Assembly (NCBI GenBank): GCA_002083555.1
Contig: MSXN01000002.1
Coordinates: 1 to 16,107, forward strand
Reading direction: 5' to 3'
Length of the DNA: 16,107 bases
From: Nitrospira sp. ST-bin5
Lineage (GTDB): Bacteria > Nitrospirota > Nitrospiria > Nitrospirales > Nitrospiraceae
Positions 6,673 through 14,060 of the stretch are shown here, in pieces (position 1 is the stretch's first letter; each line of letters begins with the position of its first letter). Made by a program: the position numbers and the translations under genes. Below the pieces are notes generated by a model. It had not been told where the DNA came from, did no database searches, and saw nothing but the letters and a program-made list of their open reading frames with translations.

Positions 6673-7551
6673 ATGCGGATGGCCAACTTTCGCTCATCAT
6701 ACGGCGCCCGGCGTCTTGCCCTCGGGGTGTTTCTCTCCGTGCTCCTCGGCTTCTTCCTGCTGCCTCATCAGCTTCAGACTCTATTTCAGGAAATCGGCGG
6801 ACCGGTCGGATGGGTGCTCAGCTGGCCGATCCGTCTCGTCGCCTCGGTGCAAGGCGGCGTCGGGGAGACCTGGAGCCATTACGTGGCCTTGCAGGACGTG
6901 GAAGACGAGAACCGGCAATTGCGGAAAGAGCTTGAGCTGTTGCAGGGGCAAAATAGTCAGCTGCGGGAGGCCGCGTCGGCGACGGACCGGTTGACGGCCT
7001 TGCTTGAATTCAAGGCGCAGGCTCTTCCGACAATGATCGCGGCGCAGGTCATCGGCCGTGATACGGGGAATTGGTATCGGACCATTCTTCTGAATAAGGG
7101 AAGCGCTGACGGGATACAAGCGGATATGGGTGTCGTGACGTCTGCCGGCGTTGTCGGACGAGTGGTCAAAACGACGATGGCGACCGCGGTGGTGCTCTTG
7201 GTATCCGATCCCAATAACGCCATTGCCGGATTGATTCAGCGAACACGAGATGAAGGTATTGTCGAGGGAACGACCCCGGGTCTGGCTCGGCTCAAATATA
7301 TTCCCTTGCTCTCGAATGTTCGTGCCGGCGATCGCGTGGTGACATCTGGGTTGGTCGGGGGATTTCCGCGTGGACTCGCCATCGGCACCATTACGACCAT
7401 CAGTAAAGAGGAAGGCGCCTTGTTTCAATCCGCTGAATTGCGTCCTGAAGTCGATGTGAATCGAGTCGAAGAAGTCCTGGTCATTCAGTCTCCTTATGTT
7501 CCTGGCGAGGACGGAAAGAGCGACGCGCCTCTTCCGAAGACCAAGCCGTGA
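6673..7551 (+). CDS. mreC: rod shape-determining protein MreC
   Basis: MreC is a bitopic inner-membrane protein whose periplasmic part binds and activates PBP2, linking it to MreB and RodA. The 292-aa product has a short basic cytoplasmic end and one membrane segment at about residues 14-31. A coiled coil lies at about 72-112 (rich in Glu/Leu/Gln, for example LRKELELLQGQNSQLRE). The MreC beta-domain follows, with GNWYRTILLNKGSADGI, MGVVTSAGVVGRVV and the late GDRVVTSGLVGGFPRGLAIG. An in-frame TAA at 6655 upstream means the start must be at 6673 or at the second ATG, 6679. There is no good ribosome-binding site: the leader is the pyrimidine tract TCCCTCCTCCCC, and the nearest AAGG is 13 bases away. 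The stop overlaps mreD as GTGA. Confidence 0.95.
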   Translation: MRMANFRSSYGARRLALGVFLSVLLGFFLLPHQLQTLFQEIGGPVGWVLSWPIRLVASVQGGVGETWSHYVALQDVEDENRQLRKELELLQGQNSQLREAASATDRLTALLEFKAQALPTMIAAQVIGRDTGNWYRTILLNKGSADGIQADMGVVTSAGVVGRVVKTTMATAVVLLVSDPNNAIAGLIQRTRDEGIVEGTTPGLARLKYIPLLSNVRAGDRVVTSGLVGGFPRGLAIGTITTISKEEGALFQSAELRPEVDVNRVEEVLVIQSPYVPGEDGKSDAPLPKTKP

Positions 7552-8048
7552 AAATTGTCGTATATGCTTGTGCCGTCGCTGCCCTGGTGGCGCTGCACAC
7601 CACCGTGCTTCCCTATGTCAGTGTGTGGGGCGTCAAACCTGATTTTGGGCTGGTGGCGGTTTGTCTTATCGGCCTCCTGTCAGGCGAGTTGGAGGGGTTG
7701 ATTGTCGGGCTGTTCGTAGGATGGGCCATGAGTTTGTTTTCCGCTACTGACCTTGCGGCAAGCATGGTGGCGAAGGGCAGCGTGGGATTTCTTGCCGGAC
7801 TGGCTGGCCGCCAGGTAGCCCAGGTTACCCCGTTGGTGTTGGTCAGCGGCCTTGTTGTCGCGTCAACCCTTTCGAGTCTGATGACCATCTGGTCGCTTAA
7901 ACCGAACGATCAGCAAGATATCTGGTGGATGATTCGGACGATCCTCATGCCGCAAGCCTGCTTCGATGCGGTGGTCGGAGGACTGTGTTATTGGCTGATC
8001 TGGAGCCGATTGAATCTTGACCGGCTGGCAGAGGGGCGAGAGTTCTAG
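7548..8048 (+). CDS. mreD: rod shape-determining protein MreD
   Basis: MreD is a small polytopic inner-membrane component of the elongasome that partners with MreC. The 166-aa product is hydrophobic along most of its length, with about five membrane segments. They begin at residues 3-20 (IVVYACAVAALVALHTTVLP), then PDFGLVAVCLIGLLSG followed by LEGLIVGLFVGWAMSLFSA. Family features are the Lys-Pro-Asp start of the second segment and the Gly-rich third segment. Sequence is poorly conserved in this family, so the call rests on hydropathy, length and position between mreC and mrdA. It starts at a GTG that overlaps the mreC stop by four bases, which implies coupled translation. Its own stop overlaps the AGGAG of mrdA. 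Confidence 0.9.
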   Translation: MKIVVYACAVAALVALHTTVLPYVSVWGVKPDFGLVAVCLIGLLSGELEGLIVGLFVGWAMSLFSATDLAASMVAKGSVGFLAGLAGRQVAQVTPLVLVSGLVVASTLSSLMTIWSLKPNDQQDIWWMIRTILMPQACFDAVVGGLCYWLIWSRLNLDRLAEGREF

Positions 8049-8056
8049 GAGTTACC

Positions 8057-9895
8057 GTGGCAACCAGTAGTACTCATGAGTCTGAGCTTGGAGAATTGCA
8101 GCGGCGGCTTATGTTGCTGCGTGTCGGGCTGCTCCTGGTCGTCGGGCTCCTGGCGGTGCGGTTATGGCATCTGCAGATTCGTGAAGGACCGTACTACCGC
8201 GATCTCTCGGAGAATAATCGCACCCGATCGGTGCTGCTGGAACCGGCCAGAGGGTTGATCTATGATCGGCATGGGGTGCTGTTGGCGAATAACGTTCCGA
8301 GCTTCAGTCTCTATGTCACGCTCGAGGATGTGAAGGATCGGGAGGGGTTGGTTCAGAAGCTGGCGGACTTGCTCGGACTTGACCCGGTCATGATCCGAAG
8401 AAAGTTGGCCGTGCGAGGCAGCAAGATGCTGCCGAAGAAAATCAAAGACCGGTTGACCTTGCGTGACGCCACCGTAATCGAATCCCATCGCCTCGATCTC
8501 CCGGGTGTGATGATTCAGGTGGAGTCGCAACGAAACTATCCCGGCGGCATGGCCGCAGCCCATCTCCTCGGGTATGTCGGGGAAATTTCCCCTGAACAAC
8601 TCGAGAAGCCGGAATTTGCGGATCTCCATCAGGGCAGCGTTGTCGGGCAGTATGGCGTCGAAAAATCGTTTGATCGGCATGTGCGCGGCCAGGCCGGACA
8701 AAAAAGCGTCGAAGTGGATGCGTTGGGACATGAGAAACGGACGGTGCAGGTGGATAAGCCCCTCGCCGGCAACGATCTCTATCTCACGATTGATATTAAG
8801 TTACAGAAAGTGGCGGAGGACCTGCTGGGAGAAGAATCCGGTGCGATTGTCGCCTTGGATCCCACCACCGGGGACGTGTTGGCCATGGCGAGTCGACCGG
8901 GCTTCGATCCGAATATTATGTCGCGCGAACTTACGCCAAAACAGTGGGTTGAGATCGTCCAGGATGAGAGACGCCCGCTCAACAACCGGGCGTCGCAAGG
9001 GCAGTATCCTCCCGGATCCACGTTCAAAGTCCCGATGGCCGTTGCGGCTCTGGAATCCAATACCATGTCGCCGTCGAGTTCCGTGCTCTGCACGGGCGGG
9101 TACCAATTCGGCAAACGCATCTACCACGATTGGAAAGCGACCGGCCACGGGTATGTCGATCTTCACAAGGCGCTTATCCAGTCCTGCGACGTGTATTTTT
9201 ACACGATCGGGCAACGGATGGGGATCGACACCATGGCGGAGTATGCCAAGGACTTCGGCCTTGGCCATGAAACCGGCATCGAATTGCCGTCGGAGCGAGT
9301 GGGGTCGATCCCGTCCACGGCCTGGAAACTGAAAGTGAAGAAAGAAGCCTGGTTGCCGGGTGAAACGATTTCAGCCGCGATCGGACAGGGGTATGTCACG
9401 GTGACGCCCTTGCAGATGGCCAGCATGATCGGCACCGTGGCCAACGACGGCGTGAGTTATCGCCCGCGTCTGGTGCAGGCCATCATGGATCGCACCACCG
9501 GAAATTTCCAGGAAATGCCGGCGGTGGCCCGAGGGAAAGCGCATGCGAAACCGGAAACCTTCCGGATCATTAAAGAGGCATTGGCGGCCGTTGTGACGGA
9601 AGGGACGGCGACGCGTGCAAAGTCTTCGATCGTGACGATTGGAGGCAAAACCGGGACGGCACAAGTCGCGGCCTTAGGGAAAGAGAAAAAGGCGGAGAAA
9701 GACATTCCCAAGAAGTTTCGAGATCATGCCTGGTTCGTGGCATTTGCGCCGGTCGATGCTCCGAAGATTGCCGTGGCGGTGCTGGCGGAACATATGGGGC
9801 ATGGCGGGTCGGCGGCGGCGCCGCTGGCCAAAGAAGTGATTGAGACCTATATGAAGCTGCGCGCTCAGGAGCCGGCGGTTGCCCCGCAATCGTAG
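8057..9895 (+). CDS. mrdA: penicillin-binding protein 2 (elongasome transpeptidase)
   Basis: PBP2 is the class B DD-transpeptidase that crosslinks new lateral-wall peptidoglycan made by RodA. The 612-aa product has a cytoplasmic start, one membrane anchor at about residues 20-38 and a dimerisation/pedestal domain beginning NRTRSVLLEPARGLIYDRHG. The catalytic domain follows. All three active-site motifs are present: SxxK as Ser321-Thr-Phe-Lys324 in PPGSTFK, the second motif as Ser376-Cys-Asp378 in SCDVYFYT, and Lys531-Thr-Gly-Thr in GGKTGTAQ. The conserved VVGQYGVEKSFD lies in the middle. Length is usual for PBP2. The GTG start has AGGAG at 8047-8051 with five bases between. The gene lies 8 nt after mreD and 43 nt before rodA, the standard partner. 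Confidence 0.97.
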   Translation: MATSSTHESELGELQRRLMLLRVGLLLVVGLLAVRLWHLQIREGPYYRDLSENNRTRSVLLEPARGLIYDRHGVLLANNVPSFSLYVTLEDVKDREGLVQKLADLLGLDPVMIRRKLAVRGSKMLPKKIKDRLTLRDATVIESHRLDLPGVMIQVESQRNYPGGMAAAHLLGYVGEISPEQLEKPEFADLHQGSVVGQYGVEKSFDRHVRGQAGQKSVEVDALGHEKRTVQVDKPLAGNDLYLTIDIKLQKVAEDLLGEESGAIVALDPTTGDVLAMASRPGFDPNIMSRELTPKQWVEIVQDERRPLNNRASQGQYPPGSTFKVPMAVAALESNTMSPSSSVLCTGGYQFGKRIYHDWKATGHGYVDLHKALIQSCDVYFYTIGQRMGIDTMAEYAKDFGLGHETGIELPSERVGSIPSTAWKLKVKKEAWLPGETISAAIGQGYVTVTPLQMASMIGTVANDGVSYRPRLVQAIMDRTTGNFQEMPAVARGKAHAKPETFRIIKEALAAVVTEGTATRAKSSIVTIGGKTGTAQVAALGKEKKAEKDIPKKFRDHAWFVAFAPVDAPKIAVAVLAEHMGHGGSAAAPLAKEVIETYMKLRAQEPAVAPQS

Positions 9896-9912
9896 TGCAG
9901 GCGAAGGTACGC

Positions 9913-9942
9913 ATGCAGCGTGTGATGTGTGAATTGTTATGA
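9913..9942 (+). other. nine-codon minicistron overlapping the rodA start
   Basis: An ATG at 9913 opens a short frame, MQRVMCELL, whose TGA at 9940-9942 overlaps the rodA ATG as ATGA. GAAGG at 9903-9907 lies five bases before this ATG, while rodA has no purine-rich site. The arrangement would let ribosomes that end here restart on rodA. The overlap and spacing are seen; translation is inferred. Confidence 0.35.
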
Positions 9943-11060
9943 TTGATCGTCTAACCGACAACCGCGGCCTCGATAGTTTCGACTATCGTTTTCTGGCCTT
10001 GGTGCTGGCCATCCTTGGGATCGGTGTCCTGTCGATTCACAGCGTAACCCATAGCCAGCAGACCGGCCTTGCGCCCTATTACATCAAGCAGATTGCCTGG
10101 ATTCTCATGGGTAGCGCGGCCTTCGTGTTCATGCTGGTGTCGGACTATCACCGCATTGCACGGATGGCCTATCCCCTCTACGGAGTCGTGCTGCTCATGC
10201 TGGCCTTTGTGCTGCTTGAGGGGCGAACGAGCAAGGGGGCGCAACGCTGGATTGCGCTCGGCCCGTTCAGTTTTCAGCCGTCGGAATTTGCCAAGCTGGT
10301 GTTGATCCTTGTCCTGGCGCACTACTATTCGAAGACCCCTCGGGTCGGATGGCTGCAACGGGTGATCATGCCGGGGATGCTGATGTTTCCCGGCCTGGTG
10401 TTGATCCTCAAACAGCCTGATTTGGGGAGTGGACTGAGTTTCGTGGCCGTCTATGCGGCCATGCTTTTGATGGTCGGCGTGCGGTCGAAGGCGCTGGGAG
10501 TGATCCTTCTTCTTGTGGTCATGTTGTTCCCCTTTGCCTGGGAAGGGGTCTGGGGGTCCTTGCATGATTATCAACGACAGCGCATTATGGCCTTCGTTGA
10601 CCCGGAGTACGATCCGGGAGGGAAGGGCTATCATGCCCTGCAGTCCAGAATTGCGATCGGATCCGGGGAGCTGATGGGAAAAGGACTCTACGGAGGGACG
10701 CAAAGCCAGCTGAAGTTCCTCCCGGAAGGCCATACGGACTTTGTGTTTGCCGTCTATGCGGAAGAATGGGGATTTCTGGGCGTGTTGCTGTTGTTGGTGC
10801 TGTTTGTCGCACTGATCTGGCTCTCTCTGGAGATCGCCTCGAAAGCGAAAGATCAATTGGGCGCGTTGCTCGCCGCCGGTATTGTCGCCATGTTGTGTTT
10901 TTGCGTCGTGGTGAATATCGGGATGACGGCCGGGATGTTCCCGATCGTCGGAATTCCGCTGCCCTTGATGAGCTACGGAGGCAGCGCGACGGTGATGACC
11001 ATGGCGTCGTTGGGATTGTTGCTGAACGTCAAACGGAGACGGCTGAGTTTGTTCTATTGA
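9939..11060 (+). CDS. rodA: RodA, SEDS-family peptidoglycan glycosyltransferase
   Basis: RodA polymerises lipid II into glycan strands in the elongasome, working with PBP2. The 373-aa product is hydrophobic with about ten membrane segments and carries the SEDS signatures. These include RWIALGPFSFQPSEFAKL early, KQPDLGSGLSFV in the middle and QRIMAFVDPEYDPGGKGYHA in the large external loop. FLPEGHTDFVFAVYAEEWGF follows, where Asp267 corresponds to the catalytic aspartate, and GIPLPLMSYGGSA is near the end. Length matches the family. An in-frame TGA at 9930 leaves ATG 9939 as the only sensible start. No ribosome-binding site precedes it, and a nine-codon frame ends on its start codon. RodA rather than FtsW is indicated by its partner mrdA and the mre genes. 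Confidence 0.97.
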   Translation: MIDRLTDNRGLDSFDYRFLALVLAILGIGVLSIHSVTHSQQTGLAPYYIKQIAWILMGSAAFVFMLVSDYHRIARMAYPLYGVVLLMLAFVLLEGRTSKGAQRWIALGPFSFQPSEFAKLVLILVLAHYYSKTPRVGWLQRVIMPGMLMFPGLVLILKQPDLGSGLSFVAVYAAMLLMVGVRSKALGVILLLVVMLFPFAWEGVWGSLHDYQRQRIMAFVDPEYDPGGKGYHALQSRIAIGSGELMGKGLYGGTQSQLKFLPEGHTDFVFAVYAEEWGFLGVLLLLVLFVALIWLSLEIASKAKDQLGALLAAGIVAMLCFCVVVNIGMTAGMFPIVGIPLPLMSYGGSATVMTMASLGLLLNVKRRRLSLFY

Positions 11061-11224
11061 GCAGGGATACGGGTGTTAAGCAATGTGAATGAGTGGAGTG
11101 TTCTGAGGCGTGGGATTGAGTCGCTGGAATGTGGCGTGGATGGTGGATGTGGCGGACCTGGGCATCGTGCCCGCGTCTGTCGCCCATTGCGTCCTTCTAA
11201 GGCTCGCAGACTAAAGGAGTAGTT
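11061..11224 (+). promoter_or_regulatory. 164-nt leader region before rng with a GC-rich hairpin
   Basis: This is the longest same-strand gap in the cluster. It holds a perfect small hairpin, GGGCA-TCG-TGCCC at 11160-11172, which GAC/GTC pairing can extend, but no following T-run. A frame of 32-34 codons (GTG 11110 or TTG 11116 to TAA at 11212-11214) runs into the rng ribosome-binding site AAAGGAG at 11213-11219. I see no convincing promoter boxes. RNase E mRNA in E. coli is self-regulated through its leader, so a structured leader here is plausible but unproven. Confidence 0.35.
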
Positions 11225-12739
11225 ATGGGAATTGAGATTGCGATTTCGGTCGCACGGGAAGAAACCCGTGTGGCGGTATTGGATGGCGGTGTGGTCACGG
11301 ATTTATTCGGGGATCGGGCCAAACACAAGGATTTCGTCGGGAATGTGTACAAGGGGAAGGTCGCGAAGGTGCTGCCGGGCATGCAAGCGGCATTCGTAGA
11401 TATCGGCTTGGAAAAGGCCGCGTTCATGCACGTGTCCGATCTCTCGGAAGACGCCGAGCCGGGAGACACCCTGGTGGATGCCACCGATGACGATGATGAT
11501 AAGGATGCGGATATGCTCAGGCCGAAACGCCAGAGCGCCAAGCCCATCGAGCAGTTGCTGAGCGAGGGGCAGGAGTTGATGGTTCAGATCTCGAAAGGCC
11601 CGATCGGGACGAAGGGGCCCCGGGTGACCACCTATGTCTCGCTCCCCGGCCGGTATCTGGTCTTCATGCCGAATGTCGAGCATATCGGAGTCTCTCGTCG
11701 GATCGCGAAAGACGAGGAACGTGCCCGATTGAAAGACATCATGCGCCGGGTCCGCCGCCCAGGGTGCGGCTACATCGTGCGCACGGTAAGTGAAGGCGTC
11801 AAAGAGGAAGAACTGAAGTCCGACGTCGACTTTTTGCACGTGCTGTGGCAAGACATCTTGACCAATCGAGAAAAGCTGGGTGCGCCGGCGTTGTTGCATA
11901 CGGATTTGAGCCTCAGTTTTCGCGTGGTGCGCGATTTGTTCGGGCGGAAAGTGGATCGCCTGTGGATCGATTCACGTCAGGAGTATGATGCCGTTCGAGA
12001 CTTCGTGCAGCGGTTTTCTCCGGAGCAAACCTCCCGCATTCATTTCTATGACAAGGATGAAAGTCTCTTCGATCATCTGGGCATCGAGCAAGAGATCACT
12101 CGCGCGACGAGCCGGAGGGTGTGGCTGAAATCCGGGGGCCACTTGGTGATCGATCATACCGAGGCCATGACGGTCATCGACGTGAATACGGGGCGGTTTG
12201 TCGGCAAGCGCGATCAGGAAGAGACGATTCTTCGCAATAATCTGGAGGCCGCCAAAGAAGTGGCCTATCAGATGAAGCTGCGCGGGATCGGCGGCATTAT
12301 CATCGTCGACTTTATCGACATGGAACGGGAAAAGAACCGGGACAAGGTCTATCACGCGCTCGTCGATGCCATGGCGTCGGACAAAGCGCGAACCAGGATC
12401 TCCAGGATTTCGGACCTTGGGCTGATTGAGATTTCCCGTGAACGTGTCCGCGAAGATCTTCTTCGGTCTTTGTCCGAGCCCTGTCACTACTGCGAAGGTC
12501 GCGGCTATACCAAATCTCCGACGACGGTCGCCTACGAGATTTTCCGGGAGATTCGGAAAATCGGCGAATCGGGAGAGAGTCAGCGGATCGTCATCGGAGC
12601 TCATCCCACTGTTGTGGGGCTGCTCCAAGATGAAGAGCGTCAAGGCCTCGAGATGCTGGAGCGGGAATGTTCGGCGAAGATCATCATCACCCCGGACAGT
12701 CAGCTGCATCTTGAACAGTATGACCTCGTCGCTTTGTAG
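11225..12739 (+). CDS. rng: ribonuclease G (Rne/Rng family endoribonuclease)
   Basis: This cytoplasmic endoribonuclease cuts single-stranded AU-rich RNA, matures the 5' end of 16S rRNA and takes part in mRNA decay. At 504 aa it has the catalytic core only, as in RNase G, and lacks the long RNase E scaffold. The N-terminus (MGIEIAISVAREETRVAVLD) leads into an S1 domain with FVGNVYKGKVAKVLPGMQAA. The two metal-binding aspartates are Asp319 in VIDVNTGRFVGK and Asp362 in IIIVDFIDM, 43 residues apart as in E. coli RNase E (303 and 346). The zinc-link cysteines are Cys420 and Cys423 in CHYCEGRGY. An acidic patch at residues 85-96 (DATDDDDDKDAD) interrupts the S1 region. AAAGGAG lies five bases before the ATG. 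Rng also follows mreBCD in enterobacteria. Confidence 0.96.
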   Translation: MGIEIAISVAREETRVAVLDGGVVTDLFGDRAKHKDFVGNVYKGKVAKVLPGMQAAFVDIGLEKAAFMHVSDLSEDAEPGDTLVDATDDDDDKDADMLRPKRQSAKPIEQLLSEGQELMVQISKGPIGTKGPRVTTYVSLPGRYLVFMPNVEHIGVSRRIAKDEERARLKDIMRRVRRPGCGYIVRTVSEGVKEEELKSDVDFLHVLWQDILTNREKLGAPALLHTDLSLSFRVVRDLFGRKVDRLWIDSRQEYDAVRDFVQRFSPEQTSRIHFYDKDESLFDHLGIEQEITRATSRRVWLKSGGHLVIDHTEAMTVIDVNTGRFVGKRDQEETILRNNLEAAKEVAYQMKLRGIGGIIIVDFIDMEREKNRDKVYHALVDAMASDKARTRISRISDLGLIEISRERVREDLLRSLSEPCHYCEGRGYTKSPTTVAYEIFREIRKIGESGESQRIVIGAHPTVVGLLQDEERQGLEMLERECSAKIIITPDSQLHLEQYDLVAL

Positions 12740-12790
12740 GCAGGGCAGCGGCCTGAGCAATTTGTAGTCCTAGTCCGGTCGTGGGGGCAG

Positions 12791-12818
12791 GCGCGCGCGT
12801 CCGTGCCACGCACGTGCA
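12791..12818. other. alternating purine/pyrimidine tract before dprA
   Basis: GCGCGCGCGT (12791-12800) and ACGCACGTGCAT (12808-12819) are strictly alternating purine/pyrimidine blocks separated by a few bases. Such DNA can adopt the Z form under negative supercoiling. This is seen in sequence; structure and role are inferred. Confidence 0.3.
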
Positions 12819-12856
12819 TTCAGCCTCACGCAAGCTCTCCCGCGCAGGCCTGTCGC

Positions 12857-13975
12857 ATGGATTCCACTCAGCTCACATCCTGGCTGCTTCTCCAGTCGAT
12901 CGACGGAGTCGGTGACCGCACCGTTCTCAAATTGGTGCAGGCGTTCGGGACTCCGGCAGGTGTGTTGACCTCCTCCCCAGAGGACCTGACACGCGTCGGG
13001 TGCAGCGCTGAACTCGCTGAGATGATCAGGCGGGGAGCCGATCTCAAGGTCCGTCATCTCATCGATCGCCAAGTGAAGCTGGTTGAACGGCTTGCGATTC
13101 AGGTCATCACGCTGACCGATCCCTCGTATCCGAAGCGGCTGAAGGCGATTCCCGATCCGCCGCCATTGCTGTATTACACGGGTTCGCTCCAGGAACAAGA
13201 TGGGATGGCTCTGGCGATTGTCGGAGGGCGGTCTGCGACCGCCGCGGGGAAGGCGATTACGGAAGAGATTGCCCAGGAGTTAGCCCGAGGCGGCTGGACC
13301 ATTGTCAGCGGGATGGCGCGGGGAATCGATGCTGCGGCCCATCGCGGCGCGTTGGCGGGGAAGGGCCGTACCATAGCCGTGCTCGGCTGCGGCGTCGATC
13401 AGACCTACCCGCCGGAGCATGATCGGTTGCGGAAAGCGATTGAGGAGCATGGGGCGGTGTTGGCGGAGCTTCCGGTAGGTGCTCCGCCTCAGAGTCATCA
13501 TTTCCCGAGGCGGAATCGGATCATCAGCGGCCTGTCCGTCGGAGTGCTCGTGGCGGAGGCGGCGATGAACAGCGGATCGCTGATTACCGCCAAGTTGGCG
13601 TTGGAGCAGGGGCGCGATGTGTTTGCCCTTCCGGGGTCTGTCAAGGAAGCACGGTGCCGCGGGTCGAATGGACTGATCAAGGAGGGCGCCAGATTGGTCG
13701 AGTGCGCGGCGGATATGATAGGGGAGTTGCTGCCGCAAGTTGAGCCTGCACTTCGTGTCCGTCTGATGATCGGGGAGACGGCCTCGTCGGCGCTTGGAGA
13801 ATTAGGACCGGACGAACAGCGTATCTATGAGGTGCTTTCTCACGAGGCGCAATCAGTTGATGCCGTGATTGAACGGACCGGACTCAGTGCCGGGCAGGTC
13901 ACCGCGACAATGCTGGCGCTGGAGCTTCGCGGTTATGTGCGACAGCTACCCGGTCCGCAATACCTGCGCCGCTAA
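12857..13975 (+). CDS. dprA: DNA-processing protein DprA
   Basis: DprA binds incoming single-stranded DNA during natural transformation and loads RecA on it, and it is also found in bacteria not known to be competent. The 372-aa product has an N-terminal helix-hairpin-helix/SAM-like part (LLLQSIDGVGDRTVLKLVQA). The Rossmann-like core has AIVGGRSATAAG (Gly123-Gly-Arg125), SGMARGIDAAAHRGAL (from Ser151), PRRNRIISGLS (217-227) and MNSGSLITAKLALEQGRDVF. A winged-helix end at about 310-372 (LSHEAQSVDAVIERTGLSAG) completes the family layout. The start is ATG 12857: it places the N-terminus where relatives begin, with CAGG eight bases upstream. A GTG at 12803 would add 18 residues without family character. 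Many relatives have Ser or Ala where Gly124 sits in V-G-G-R. Dpra followed by topA is a common gene order. Confidence 0.96.
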   Translation: MDSTQLTSWLLLQSIDGVGDRTVLKLVQAFGTPAGVLTSSPEDLTRVGCSAELAEMIRRGADLKVRHLIDRQVKLVERLAIQVITLTDPSYPKRLKAIPDPPPLLYYTGSLQEQDGMALAIVGGRSATAAGKAITEEIAQELARGGWTIVSGMARGIDAAAHRGALAGKGRTIAVLGCGVDQTYPPEHDRLRKAIEEHGAVLAELPVGAPPQSHHFPRRNRIISGLSVGVLVAEAAMNSGSLITAKLALEQGRDVFALPGSVKEARCRGSNGLIKEGARLVECAADMIGELLPQVEPALRVRLMIGETASSALGELGPDEQRIYEVLSHEAQSVDAVIERTGLSAGQVTATMLALELRGYVRQLPGPQYLRR

Positions 13976-14060
13976 CCTGTGGGCGAGTGTATTCCTGTTG
14001 CAGGATGGTGAAAAGTTTGGTACGTGATGGGAAGTAGTGTGATCTGAAGATGGAGCTCTC

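Noticed and set aside
9951..10856. Long minus-strand open frame (301 codons) opposite rodA
   Set aside because: It is rich in His, Gln, Arg and Pro with no domain pattern, and the + strand carries an unmistakable SEDS protein. It is a shadow of GC-rich codon use.
11972..12760. Minus-strand open frame of 262 codons opposite rng
   Set aside because: No recognisable motif; the opposite strand encodes the conserved catalytic core of RNase G.
12803..12856. N-terminal extension of dprA from GTG 12803
   Set aside because: The 18 extra residues lack family character and the GTG lies in the alternating GC tract without a ribosome-binding site; ATG 12857 fits the family start.
13976..14060. Separate promoter for topA in the 85-nt gap after dprA
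   Set aside because: TTGCAG at 13998-14003 has no acceptable -10 box at 16-18 bases, so read-through from dprA is the simpler view.
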